From Lindgomyces ingoldianus (lineage: Eukaryota > Ascomycota > Dothideomycetes > Pleosporales > Lindgomycetaceae): a DNA stretch of 64,000 nt. Below, in pieces: positions 21,249-33,089 of this stretch; position 1 is the stretch's first letter; each line of letters begins with the position of its first letter. The DNA is taken from the NCBI RefSeq assembly GCF_010093535.1, contig NW_022985193.1, positions 125,591 to 189,590 of the forward strand, in the 5' to 3' direction. The notes under the pieces were generated by a model that saw only the letters and a list, made by a program, of their open reading frames with translations, was not told where the DNA came from and made no database searches. The position numbers were made by a program, and so were the translations under genes.

Positions 21249-23258
21249 ATGACCTCTTCCGAGTCGCCGATGGAACATTTCCGATGCGCTCTGGATACCA
21301 TGAAGAAATTTGGAACTGACGGCAATGGTGAAGTCATGAGATATGTCCCATACGGGGATTTAAAGCATTACTGGTCCTCGGAGCGAATAAATTCAGTTCT
21401 CCAATCTTGCACCCTTCCGACGTCGATGGTAGACGACATTTACCAACGCTTCCTACGAATCTTCTCAATCCTTGTGTTTATCGATCGGCCGCAGTACCTT
21501 AAAGTGTTCAGAAGAAGAGGAATCAATGATGAGAATTTACCCTTTTCGGGGCATTGGCCGTACAGGACAAATGAGGGGGATGATTTCCAGCTGGCATTGA
21601 GGGATATTTACCAAAATCAATGGACCTTCTGTCCAATTGAGTTTGGTCAAAAGATTATGTACAAGAGGAAGCTTGAGACTTGTCAGATTCTTCCGTTCGT
21701 GCGTGAACAGAATCTCGGCGCTGGTGGCTTCGCGGAATGTTACAAAGTTAGGATTCATAGTTCTCACAGTATTTTCCAGGAACCAGTCCAGGCAAGTATT
21801 ATTCCTCATGTGAACATATACAGACTAAAACTTGAAATGTAGGAAGAAGTATTTGCCGTAAAGGAATTTCCTCGCGCCACCCGACACAACTTCGACGCCG
21901 AGCTTGAAGCCCTTGCTGCACTTAGCAGAAGGCCATCACAACACATCGTTCAGTGCGTGGGCTCATACGTTCAGGGCAACAAGTACCATCTGGTTCTAGA
22001 ATATGCGAATCACGGATCGCTCAAGGAATACCTACAAAGCTCAAGCCCGCCATGCTCTGCTCTTGGCTTGCAACGTTTTTGGAACAATGCGATGGGCCTT
22101 CTCCAAGGATTACGTCAAATTCATAACACGTCCTTGTGCGACACAAAGACGGGTTCAATGGTAGGCATTCATGCAGACATCACTCCTCAAAATATCTTAG
22201 TTTTTGGAAACAACGAGGAGCCATCCTACGACGTGACGTTCAAAATCAGTGACTTCAGGATGTCTTCGATAAAGTCGTCAGTCGGCAACAACACACCAGT
22301 AGTGGGCACGGACACCTACGGTGAGTTAACCTATGCTCTCCCAACAGATATTCGATCCTTACGTTCTATAGCCGCTCCAGAATACTCTTCGGCGCACATT
22401 GACGGAAGAAGAGAGCGACCCTATGATATCTGGTCTCTTGGGTGCATCTATATGGAGTTGATCGTTTGGCTTACAAGTGGGAGTGATGGCTTGAAAGGTT
22501 TCCGTGATCGAAGGGCCAAAGAACTATCTATACGGGAAGAGTGGGAGCCAGCATTTCACAATGGTACAGCCCCACTGAACGAAGTTTTGTTGATGTATGA
22601 ACACGCTAGATCTCGGCTAAAGCCATACGACGACTGGTCAGGAATAGTACTAGATTTGGTCGAAAAACACATGCTAGTAAGCAGCAAGAACGAGAGACTT
22701 GGTGCCAGGGATATACATCGCCTGTGGAAAGAGAGCGTTGAAACGCCCACTCATCAGCCCCCTGTGGTAAACTCGATCGATTTGCTACAATTATCGACCT
22801 GTTCGACATCTTCCACGATTTTCGACAGTAGGCAAGTATGGAGTACAAACGAGTCGGCCAGAAATGTTGCTGAGGGAGAACTTCGTTGTATGGATCAAAG
22901 CAGCTTGGTCGAACTTGAAGCAGTTCCCGATTTGGCTTTTCGTGGCCAGGAGCTCATGGGTACGTACAGAAAGGGAAACCTAGAAAGGCACAGGAACAGG
23001 AAACAGTATGTCACAATGCATTCAGAGTTTTAAGCGTACTTGGCCGCTAACCACTCGTAAACATCTAGTGAAATACTAGAAGCCTACGGCAGAAGATATT
23101 CTCCATTTAGCACATCTGCTGCGAAGCGGAATCCTTTAGATTCCCTAGGTCTAGGAATACAGAGCTCCAGCTATCAAAAGAGGATAGGAGGAAATGAGCG
23201 TCACCCACACTATACACCGGACGCGGCACAGAGCTCTGATACGACAATATCGATCTAG
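21249..23258 (+). CDS. Protein-kinase-like protein with N-terminal extension
   Basis: Three exons, 21249-21791, 21843-23005 and 23069-23258, give 631 aa. Intron 1 has a GC donor (CAG then GCAAGT) and a TAG acceptor. The first 150 residues match nothing I know. The kinase domain follows: Gly-rich loop G157-A-G-G-F-A-E-C-Y, Lys188 in FAVKEF, a Glu-containing helix C (FDAELEAL), catalytic loop H291-A-D-ITPQN298, D318-F-R in place of DFG, A359-P-E, and YDIWSLGC. The catalytic Asp, the metal-binding Asn and Asp and the ATP-binding Lys are all present, so activity is possible despite the HRD-to-HAD and DFG-to-DFR changes. The C-terminal 150 residues are Ser-rich. Similar kinases occur in fungal accessory regions. 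Substrates are unknown. Confidence 0.8.
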
Positions 23259-23743
23259 AATGCTCAGCGTCAGAGCCGACATGGCTTAATTCAACTCTCG
23301 AACGTTTGAGTTGACTCGCTGCCCAACTAGCACTAAGATAGAAAATATTTAGTATTTGATCAGGTGACCGGGCTACATACACGTGACCTAAAATGTTTTC
23401 GGAATAATAATAATCCGAGCCCATCCCTGTACTTCTAAGAGGGGTACCTCACACAACCGGTGAAGCAAGGCCTTGCATCTCGATTCCCTTGTTTCGGGCT
23501 TACACGAGGCAGACACCGCTGCATGGCTCCCACAAACACCTGGCCTCAGGCCATTGGTCTCCTTCAAAGTTGCTCAGCCTTGAAGCAAAATGGCAAAGAG
23601 GGGGCAAAAAGGGGACAGCGTCGCAGTGGTGGCTCCGTTTCGTCGGTTTCCAGTGCGATTTCATATTCCTAGATACTTTCGTATCTGATCCTCATAAGGG
23701 TGTTTTCATTTGAATCCTCCACTAGCTGATATTATTGGACTCA
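23259..23743. other. Intergenic between the kinase-like gene and CorA-like copy 2
   Basis: This 0.48 kb holds the 3' end of the kinase-like gene and the promoter of the next gene, both on the forward strand. No supported gene. Confidence 0.6.
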
Positions 23744-25649
23744 ATGGCTTCAGATTTTTCTTCCCAGTTTCGGCAAAGTTGTCAGAGACACTCATATTAC
23801 CCGAACAACTTGCTTCAAGTCACTCAAGAGGCCTATACGCGGAATGGCATTTTTCAAAAACCTCGCGTTGGAGTTGAGGGAAAACAGGGCTTCTTCGCGA
23901 AAGAGGCGGCATCGACCAAAATCTCAAGGGCGGGTATAGGTAACGTATTTCTATATATACAATACCGGAGATAACCCATACAGAGGTTCTAATCCTTTGC
24001 AGGTGTCTTGCCGGTCGTTTGGACGAGTCTAGATGAGCTGAAGCATGGGTTGAATGAAGCACAGCGGGAACCAACAGTTCAATATGTGTATGTATAATGA
24101 CGAGCCCTAGGAAACTCCTATTTACCATTTTGGCAGGTTTATTCGAGCAGACCATGCGAAACGGCTACTTTGTTGTTCTATCGAGATGTTCACATACTTG
24201 ATGAGTTTCTATCAAGTACCACCCGCCATGCTCGACTTAATGTCCATTTTCAAGCACTCGGAGGTAAGTCTAGATCGCCATTTCACCGGTTTTGTCGGCG
24301 AATACACCTATTCTCCTGATCGGCGAGATTCTATAATACCCATATCTCAACTTGGGCGCTCCGGGTGCTACCTGAAACAATGTTATCAATTAAGATTCCT
24401 TGAAAAGGTGCATTATCAGCCCCTTTCTTGGAGAGCCCATCAAGTGGTAGTCCACCATTCTTTCGATATTCTAAATGGTCAGGCACTCTGGATTACCTTG
24501 GAGGGTAACGTTTCGTTGGATGAACGAATAAGAGCGATGCTCTCACAGTGCAGTTCAGCCCGGAATTACACGCAGGCCTTTGAGCTCACACTCTCTACTC
24601 ACTTAATGCTATGCCAATGGTGTATTGAAAACTGGCAAGAATTCATTGAGGGCATTGAGATTGAGCTCTGTCAATTCAAGGCGACAGTTCAGAGCGTAGA
24701 GCCTGGGAGCACTCCAGCTTCACGCGATCGAAGCCATGGCACTTACTCGACAGCGACTTCTTCGCCCGGGCCACCCATTCAGTCGTTTGCTAATGCGACA
24801 AGAATTGATAGAGATCAGTTTCCCGCGCTCCTTCAAACACATGATTCAGATCTTGACTCTTCCATATCGCTTGACCATCTCGATCCGAGGGACACGTATG
24901 ACATAGCCGATATCCAAAAACTGTATAAGGCTAAGGACCGGTTGACCGAAGCACTATTAATGGCTAAGTTGAACTCCTCTGTTCTCAGTCAATTAGGAGG
25001 ATATTACGCAGGTCTGCATTTGAAGGTTGCGTCTCGTTTCGCTGGAAACAAATCTGACTTAGAAGACTTCACCGAGAAAATGGGTGCTTTCAAGAACAGA
25101 ATGGAAGTCTGCCAAGCACAGCTTGAGGATCTGCTCTCCATTCAACGAGACATTAAGGCGCAGGTAAGTTCCGCATCCTAGCTGCCTCAAATGCTCCCCA
25201 TGGCTTCAGAGCCGTCCTCTAACATCAGATCTCCGACAGATGGATGACATAGCCGACTTTCGAAGTCTCCAGATGAACAAATTCTTCGCCATGGAATCAA
25301 GGAAGTCTGCCGATCGGATGGAAAAATTAACTCTCGAGGCCACTCGGGAGGCTTCGTCCATGCACATTATCACCATCGTCACGCTTATATTTCTTCCAGC
25401 TACTTTTACCGCGGTAAGATGATTCTTTCCCTTTTCTCATTCGAAGTTACTAACATGTTTCGTGTTCGAACTCAGAGTTTCATGCAAAGTGGTGTTTTTC
25501 AATGGAAGTCTGCTGATACACAAACTCACCAATGGTTGTTCAAGAGCAGCGTATTCCTCTTATTTTTCGCTATTTGCTCGATAATGACGGTAGGCTGCTT
25601 CTTGTTGCGGTGGGGGATGCTGTATGCTAAACAGAGGCGGCGTAAGTAG
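23744..25649 (+). CDS. CorA-like two-membrane-segment protein, copy 2
   Basis: Five exons, 23744-23939, 24003-24087, 24137-25163, 25240-25413 and 25476-25649, sum to 1656 nt (551 aa). The start is the ATG of MASDF at 23744. Aligned by eye with copy 1 it keeps the blocks QLGRSGCY, FDILNGQALWITLEGN and IENWQEFIEGIE, the long helical region, and two C-terminal membrane segments (starting IITIVTLIFLPATF and FKSSVFLLFFAIC), then a basic tail. It has more introns near the 3' end than copy 1 and a different first 90 residues, so the duplication is old. The GMN motif is again absent. Role unknown. Confidence 0.75.
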
Positions 25650-27762
25650 TTGAAATAGAAGCGCCGCTACACAGATCCTCAAAGGCCATACTAGCTCCGT
25701 CAACGCTGTCGCGTTCTTACTAGACAGTATGCTAGTAGCATTGTCCTTAGTGGCAGAACGGTCCCGCCGTGGAACGCAGCCAACCGCCTGAAAATAAAAG
25801 TCGCACACCCAAATTTCCTTAACAATCACACCCCTACAAATTTGTATGACGACGCGATAATTTAGCTAAAACGCATATAGTTGCTATACATAGAGACATG
25901 GTCTGCCTAATTAGGTAGTTATAAGGCTTATTTTTTGGTATTTTAAAGAGGCCCTCGGCGTTGCTGTATTAATACAGCTTAACAATGTGAAACGTCTTCT
26001 TCAAGCAAACTATTTTGCGCGCCCTATAGCAGCTCTAACCTTTTCTTTTATTAGCATATTATAGGTTGTAGGAGTCTATAGACCTGCTATATTAATTCTA
26101 TGTATATAAAAGTGTTTATAAGGGTACTGTTATAGGTACTTAGTTGTGTAGGTATTACAGTTGTGTTTTTAGTGTGAGGCCTTTACTTTCAGGCTGGTGG
26201 CAGCGACAGGGTGTTGCTACATACACGTTTAAGAATTACTCCACTTCTACCTTCGCATTATCTGAAGCCAGTCTATACCTTCGCACTATCTAAGGCTGAC
26301 TTATAATTAATAGTACCGTAGAGGCTCTTAAATCAAACCACAATAGCACCCTTTCCATAGAGGAAAATTGAATTACCTTTTAAAATTTTAAGCTCCTTTG
26401 GCTCCCTCTAGAGTATTAGCCTTTCTGCTTAGCATATTAAAATAACCTCATCGCACCTAGTCTTTCTTCTAATATGGTAAAAGTTATAGAAATTAATATT
26501 CGCTAGGATATTTTAACGTCATAGATTAAGCTGTTATATTCTTACTATGCCTACAACCAATTATTTATTATTTTTCTTTGTGTCTTAATTTCGTAGAGGG
26601 ATCCAGAGGTAAGCTTAAATATACAGTTAGGGAATTTGCTACTAGACAGAGCGAAGCTTCTAGAATCTAAATTGATGACAAGATGGCTAGTCGCAGAACT
26701 AACTTTAAGCTTAAAGATTTGCTACAGCTAGGTCTCAAAGGAAGCGGGCGAATACCTCAATCACGCTAGCAGGGAGGCCGGCCTACACGCTCCGGCCACA
26801 CCCTTGTGAGACGGCGAATCTGTTGGTCTTTTCAGAGAGTTGAGTTGTTGACCAGAGGCATTATCAAGGTTCCATTGGGATCGCAAGGCTGCGGGGCTGA
26901 GGTTGGTCCGCTTGCTAGGACACCGCACAGCTACAGGCCTATAGCCACTACAAGTAAATTACACTATGATGATTCATAATGTGTGACGGGATTGTTTTTG
27001 TTATTACGCTAGCTAGAATTGGTGATCGCTTTGATTAGAGGTACTGACCCGCGTGGCGACCTCATGAATTTGCTTCACGCAGCAGACATAAAGCTGATAA
27101 TGAAATCCTAGCATCGTATTAAAGCTCTAAGGATTAGATGAGGCCCTTTTATAAGTATCAGAAGTAGTGAAAGCTTAACAGTGGTGCTGTAAGGAAGGAA
27201 CCTCTATGATGCTATAGAAGGAGGCTCTTTGTAAACTAGGCAAAGACTAATGTAAATATAATTTTCTAGATTAGAATGGTTTTGAATATTTAGGAGCGGC
27301 TATGGCATATAACTTATACAGAAATATAGCAAACGTTGACGTGTGCAGAGAGTCTGAGTTGGTTAAAGTCAAAGTGTAAGGGCGGGGCTCTGTACCACTG
27401 CGCCAATACAACCAAAAGGTGCGAATAATCAACCAACAGTTGATCTGCATACAGAATAGTATATATACCTGTCGCGCGTAAGGACCGTCGTACAAGGCGT
27501 TTCCGGCCTTAGGGTACATTATCCTTTGTAAGGGCTAGCGGCCTTACACAAAGTACCTACCATTTTTCTCGGCACGGCGGGTTTCCGTTAGCTCGAGTAA
27601 GTATGTATCGCAATGTGGCGGCCGTGGCTTAACATCACGTGCTCATTCTCCCCGCACCTTGGGAGGTCAGTTCCTGTGGCTGCCATTGGACCCCACTCCT
27701 CCAGCGACTGTCAGGCTCTTGAAGTCGGAACATCACGTCAAAGGTTACATCTGATCACCACA
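25650..27762. repeat. AT-rich, RIP-like repeat relic flanking the island
   Basis: From about 25.85 to 27.3 kb the DNA is AT-rich and stop-filled with no supported gene. Short segments near 26160-26230 (GGCTGGTGGCAGCGACAGG) could be the start of a retroelement internal region, but this is a guess. From 27.4 kb composition returns to normal, and the last 300 bp should hold the promoter of the HIT gene. Confidence 0.5.
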
Positions 27763-28281
27763 ATGGCTGCCTGCATCTTCTGCAAGATTATCCGGGGTCA
27801 GTACTTCCTAAATTTAGTCTTGCTCTTCCTGCTAACACTGCTTCCAAGGCGAAATCCCCTCAATGAAGATCTTCGAGAGCGAGAAAACCTTAGCTTTTCT
27901 AGACATTGGACCTCTGAGTAGAGGACATTCGGTACCATGCTATCTCCCTAATCGCTAGAATTGGCACTAGCTGATGTTCTGGTTCAGCTCGTCATCCCAA
28001 AATTCCACGGCGCGAAACTCCACGATATTCCCGACGACCAGCTGTCAGAAGTGCTCTCCGTTGCGAAGAAGATTGCCATTGCACAGGGGGTCGAGGATTA
28101 CAATATTCTGCAGAACAATGGAAGGATTGCACACCAGGTTGTCGATCATGTGCATTTTCATATGATTCCGAAGCCTAATGAAACTGAGGGTTTAGGAATT
28201 GGGTGGCCGACGAAGGAAGCGGATAAGGGTGATTTAACGAAGTTGCTGGAGGAGATCAAGTCAAAAATGTCGAAGATGTGA
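27763..28281 (+). CDS. HNT1: HIT-family nucleotide hydrolase (Hnt1/HINT-like)
   Basis: Three exons, 27763-27796, 27849-27931 and 27988-28281, give 136 aa. The start MAACIFCKIIRG, then EIPSMKIFESEKTLAFLDI, then the histidine triad DHVHFHMIPKP near 105-115 identify a HINT-branch HIT protein. These hydrolyse AMP-lysine or AMP-NH2 type purine phosphoramidates. Yeast Hnt1 acts with the TFIIH kinase module. The first intron splits a codon after RG, and the second rejoins GHS to LVIPKFH, so the model is well constrained. It is convergent with the enoyl-CoA hydratase gene, with 103 bp between stops. Confidence 0.92.
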
Positions 28282-28384
28282 GGTGGGATTGTGCAAGGTG
28301 TAAATACTCCAATTGAAAATGGGAGAATTTTGGCCATTTATATGTTACATTTTCGAGGTTCAGTATTGTTTTCTTCATTTCCTT

Positions 28385-29338
28385 TCATTTCCCTTTGAAC
28401 ACGGGTTTCCTCTTCTCCTTGAAGGCGAGCAATGCCTCATCGCGATCCTTAGTCTTCACTACAACATCATACGCCGCATTTTCGGCTTTCTCACCCAACG
28501 CACAACCCTCAACAGCTTTCAGTGCAGCCTTGATGGCAATAGGCCCACCCTCACAGATATCTCTCGCAAGCTTCACAGCCTCATCTAAAACCTTTGTTCG
28601 CGCAGCACCTGCCTGCTGTGCTTCCTCTGGTGTGATTTCTACCAGTCTATCACATATGCCCAGAAAGTATGCCTCGGGAGCGCCAACTTTCCGCCCTGTC
28701 AGTATCAAGTCTCGAGCTCGTGACAATCCGATCAGCGCTGGGAGTCTGTAAGTTCCCCCAGCTCCTGGTATAATCGCAAGCCTTGTCTCTGGTAGCGCAA
28801 CGGTTGTAGTGGACGCAAAGATACGCATGTGTGTGGCTAAAGCTAGTTCAAGACCGCCGCCGAACGCAGGTGCCGCAAGTGCTGATATCGTAGGGATTGG
28901 GAGGGCTGATAGGGAGGCAAGGGTACCGCGGAGAGTAGAGAGGAAATTATTTGTGCTATATGCAGCAATTTACCCTTGTACACATAGGTTATCTGGGAAT
29001 TCGTAAACTTACTCTTCTTGAGTAAACCCCGCCCTCTCCTTCAAATCTGCGCCAGCACAGAAGCTGGAATCTACATTGCTAGCTAATATTAAAGCTCTTG
29101 TAGCGCTTGCGTCGCCTTCGTGGTGGATGCTATTCACCTGGTGACTGAGCTCGGCGAGTAATTGCCTGGATATAGCATTGCGCGAAGCAGGACGGTTGAG
29201 GGAAAGGATTCGGATGTTGCCACAATGAGGCGCAGGCACATTAGCGACAGTAATCACGGGCGAAGGGATAGTAGAATATGCATAGTGCTGGATTTTTCTG
29301 ACAGAGAATCCTGAATAGGACCGTATAAGGAGAGGCAT
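28385..29338 (-). CDS. Enoyl-CoA hydratase/isomerase family, AUH-like (methylglutaconyl-CoA hydratase type)
   Basis: Two exons, 29338-29013 and 28955-28385, give 298 aa. The N-terminus has Arg and Ser and few acids (MPLLIRSYSGFSVRK), consistent with mitochondrial import. The crotonase core shows NRPASRNAIS, the oxyanion-hole segments SSFCAGADLKE and PAFGGGLELALATHMR, and PETRLAIIPGAGGTYRLP, which resembles AUH enzymes of leucine breakdown. The Glu in GGGLEL and the PETRL Glu are in the places of catalytic residues. Substrate specificity cannot be read from sequence alone. A role in leucine catabolism in mitochondria is the best inference. Confidence 0.87.
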
Positions 29339-29835
29339 GGTGAATTGTCAGAGTATTGCAGAAGCTCGGTGAACTACGGTTAATCACGGGAAGGTTCGCC
29401 AAAAGGGACACTTTGCCCTGTTCAGCTTGGCGGGAAGCTATGACCATTCTGATAGCCTCTTGCTCTAGGGTTCTAGCCTCTAGCAACAAAATGCCACTTG
29501 ACCTCGACACTGAGCCTCCAAACCTCACCCGCTAATCCAACCAGTCTTTAAATCGTTTTCCAAAACCCTTTATTCTATATTTTGCAATTGTCGTCAAGTC
29601 AAGCGCCGCACAGTGTGACCCAAGGTAAGGCTAGGCAGAGACACGAGCATTTTCGGTCACTAAAGCTGGAAATCATTTTGCTAACCCAAGAGGTACGATG
29701 AAGAACAAGGTCTGTCATAATTTTGGCAAACCCATTCCTTCTCCTTTTTTATCTTCCTTTGGCCTCCCATCGGCTATGCAAAGCCGAAGCCAACTGTCTC
29801 GCTCCTCCTCACTGACATTGAGATTCTAGTGAAGA
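29339..29835. other. Divergent intergenic region
   Basis: This 0.5 kb lies between the starts of the enoyl-CoA hydratase gene (reverse) and the F-box-like gene (forward). A T/C-rich run at about 29735-29760 precedes the forward gene. No supported gene. Confidence 0.6.
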
Positions 29836-31666
29836 ATGTCATCTCCGAAGGTAGTAGAGTATACCTCCCCGAAACTAGATACTCTACCTTCAGAACTTCG
29901 GAGGCTGATTGTGTCTCATCTGGCCCCTTCCACGAAGATCTACGCCAAAGGATGCAAAAAACACTTGAAGAACGCCAACCTTGCCCACTCTTGCCTGCGA
30001 GAATGGGTGCCAGAATTTCTCTTCCGCGATATGGTTCTGCCACATGTGCTTGTGGGAATGTCATTCCAACTTCAACGCTTTGCAGTTGATCCAGCCGCTG
30101 CCAAACTTCTCAAGCATGTGAAGACCATTGGGGTCAAGGTATTTTTCAATCTGCCTATTAGGTACCCTAGTTCTTGAATTCCTTTATTTTTGACGCTACC
30201 AGGTTCCGCCTGCAATTCGCTGGGAAATCAATTCCTCCGATCCCTTTAATTATATCGATGACATTACCAGCCAACGACTCAAACGTAAATTCAATATCTC
30301 AGACCCAGCGCTGTTCACCAAAGAGCAACGTCAGTACTGCTCGGATTATCACCAAGCAATGGTCGAACCCTTCACGGACAGCCGCCGCTGGCTGCAACTA
30401 CTCTCCTATGCCCGGCACTTGTTCCCACGAATCTTTGGCTATTTCCTAAACCTCGAGACCATTAGTGTTGGGATTTGCGGGCGTACCGAGCATCCTGCTT
30501 CCACTTACACCAATCTCTTTGTCACACAGTATGGTGAAGGTGTGATTAACGACGTTCACCCACTGTATGTGGAAGATCCGAATGCGAACCTGGCCTGGGC
30601 TAGTGCCGTCGTGTGTACGTAGCCCTTTTGACTAACCTCGACACGTGTTTCTATGGGTATTCAATAGTTCCTATGTCTTTCAGAGCAACATTCCTGGCTC
30701 AATGCTGACAGTACCTTGATGCATAGTGCAAAGCGCTCCACCCTCTGTCAAAGCTCTCCATTTATCAATGGCAAATCTCGACAATCTCAATTCGTTTGCT
30801 ACCGTCAACCGACTGCTAAGCATTTGCTATAAGAACGCAAAGACCCTAAACAGACGGCCTACAAAGGCTATCACTAGTCTCACCTTAGATCTTCGTGGAA
30901 TTGAAGGAGTCCATGGCCATCGAGACTGGAACGGAGGTATGTGAAGTCCCTCTTTCATCTAAGTGATCCTACCTATCCTACGCGTTACTTTATCTACATC
31001 CTCTTTACTCAATTGATGCTGCCAATCAATGTCCTCTTCAATGCAGACGCCAATCTTACCGATCCCTTAGACACAGGAACCGCAGGCATGGTGCGATACT
31101 GGAAGCATGCTTTAGGTTCCTTGCCTAGCCTAGCAACACTAGACCTTCGCGCAGACAACTTAGATCACGACCTCAACTTCTCTGGTCTCGATGACACCGA
31201 TAATAAAGGCTGTATCCTTGAATGGCTCTTCGCGGGGTTGCCTCTCAGCAACCTCAAGACCTTGTCTGTGCGCTATTTCCTCCTCCATGAAGAAACGATT
31301 CCTAAGATATATGATGGATGGCCAATTCTCAAGACCCTCCATCTGGAAGAGGTCCGACTCATGTCAATCGAGGAGCCGGAGGGTGAGTCGCGCCCAGAGC
31401 ATCTTAGAATCATCCAGGGATTCGCTTGGCTTGAATTGTGCAGGTGGCTTGAGGGAACCAGGCCAACGATCGATATCGAGCTCAACCGTCCGGTGTCTAA
31501 CATCAACAATTTCAAAGATTGGGTGTTGCATAAAAATGTTATCGAGAAGTTATCATCGCTCCCCAATGTCAAGATGTTGAAGACGAGCGGCGACTACAAA
31601 GCTTGTGTATCTCTGCCGCGAGATAAACTTGAGGATTCCACGAGACGGGGCGAAGGAGTCAGCTAA
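29836..31666 (+). CDS. F-box-like hypothetical protein
   Basis: Four exons, 29836-30138, 30203-30614, 30727-30936 and 31047-31666, give 514 aa. The N-terminus LDTLPSELRRLIVSHL near 14-29 has the L-P-x-E-L-x-x-x-I pattern of an F-box. The remainder holds Leu-spaced segments (SVKALHLSM, ATLDLRAD, LKTLSVRYF, LKTLHLEEV) that suggest irregular leucine-rich repeats. Large families of such proteins occur in moulds as possible substrate adaptors of SCF ubiquitin ligases. No catalytic motif is visible. The protein is hypothetical beyond the F-box. It ends 81 bp from the stop of the convergent rhodopsin-like gene. Confidence 0.72.
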
Positions 31667-31747
31667 GTTGGGTTTGAGTGGCCGAAAGTGGCGCCTCAAA
31701 TGAATGGTTTGAAAGGGTATCTTAATTACACTACCTGGTGTCATACT

Positions 31748-33089
31748 CTACACAGCTCTTCCTACTGCGTGATCATGGTCTTCATCCACTTCGTACCACG
31801 ACTCATTCATACTTGGAGCCTCTACATCCGTCGCTCTAGTCTTCGTGACTACTATTTTTATTCTTCCTTGTTCTTTCATATCTATATCCCACACTTCATC
31901 AGCCCCATCGCGACCGGCATGGAGTTTTGTGAACCCAGTATGAGACGATTTCATTGTGTCCATTTGAATAGCACTATGTGCCGCTGTCGATTTCGTGGTC
32001 TTCCCACTGGTCTTTCCCAGTACCGAGCGTGTGCGTGTAACGAGAGAGTCCAAATGCAGGGCTTTCGCGGCCATTCTAAATAATGGCTTGAAACTTAGCG
32101 CACAAGCAGCAAGGAGGTACATTCCTGGCTCAATAATGGTCCAGTTCACTAGTTCTGTGTGGGTGACTGCAGGGGATGGTCAGTACAAATGCTAGGCGTA
32201 TCCGTCAAGGTCTTGAAGAGACTTACAAGTGACATCAACCAAAGGGTCAGTAGTGGCGAATACAACGGTCCGAATTATAGAGGCAATGATACCACTTGAA
32301 ACGATCAGCCATGTCTGAACCTCGATTTGCTTGGCCGAGAGAGCGACTTACACGCTGCCCGTGAGGAAGATAAGCAGGAGCCCTATCTTGCGACCAATCG
32401 AAACCTTCAAATCCATAACCGTCCGGATTGGTAAGATCAAGACCGCCACGTCGGTGACAATGTTCGGGACACTGCTACTCTGTGAAAATACGTATATGTT
32501 GAAACACCGGCCTCCAGGGATCGTCTTGTCCCAATTGAAAGCAAAGGGTGTGCATTGGAAACATGCAGCTACGGTGTATGATATCCATGTTGCGATGATG
32601 ATGTAAATGAGTGCCCAGGTTGCCATTCTAGCCCATTTGTTTGTGAAGACTCGGAGGTAGAGTAGGACGACAACAAGTTTTGGGAATGCGACGGCGGGTA
32701 GATGCAGCATTTCGTTGACCATGATACCCTTGTAGTGTTCATTAATTCTTGCGGGGTCCGTCATTTCGACGTACGCCATGTGTCGACCTGTGCTTGCCTT
32801 CCTGACCATTACTACCCGCAACTTTAGTGAGGTTGAATTACCTAAGAGGCATAATCTCTCACTTACCGATTCCGGTAATGCATAGTCCCAATTCTGCTAT
32901 ATATGCAAAAGGAATGATAACATCTTCAACCCCGAACTTCGTCTGCGTCAAATGTCGAGCGTAATAGCGGAGTCCAACAAAAAGTGTAGAAAAAATAACC
33001 ATCAACGACGCAGTTGCTATTATTGTAGGCCCAATATCCTCAGCTAGATACTGGGGGGAAAGCGAGGGTGGGGGAGTGGGAGCAGACAT
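31748..33089 (-). CDS. PTH11-like integral membrane protein (fungal rhodopsin domain)
   Basis: Four exons, 33089-32867, 32787-32352, 32294-32227 and 32166-31748, sum to 1146 nt (381 aa) with about seven hydrophobic segments. Blocks such as FVGLRYYAR, a G-I-G-R-H-M junction, KLVVVLLYLRVF, CTPFAFNWD, NIVTDVAVLILPI and RTVVFATTDP match the fungal rhodopsin-like domain found in PTH11-type receptors. No CFEM domain is seen before it. The tail after residue about 270 is hydrophilic. Intron 1 was set to acceptor 32788 because it gives the family's GxGRH segment. An acceptor about 24 nt upstream also keeps the frame. The ligand is unknown. Confidence 0.8.
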
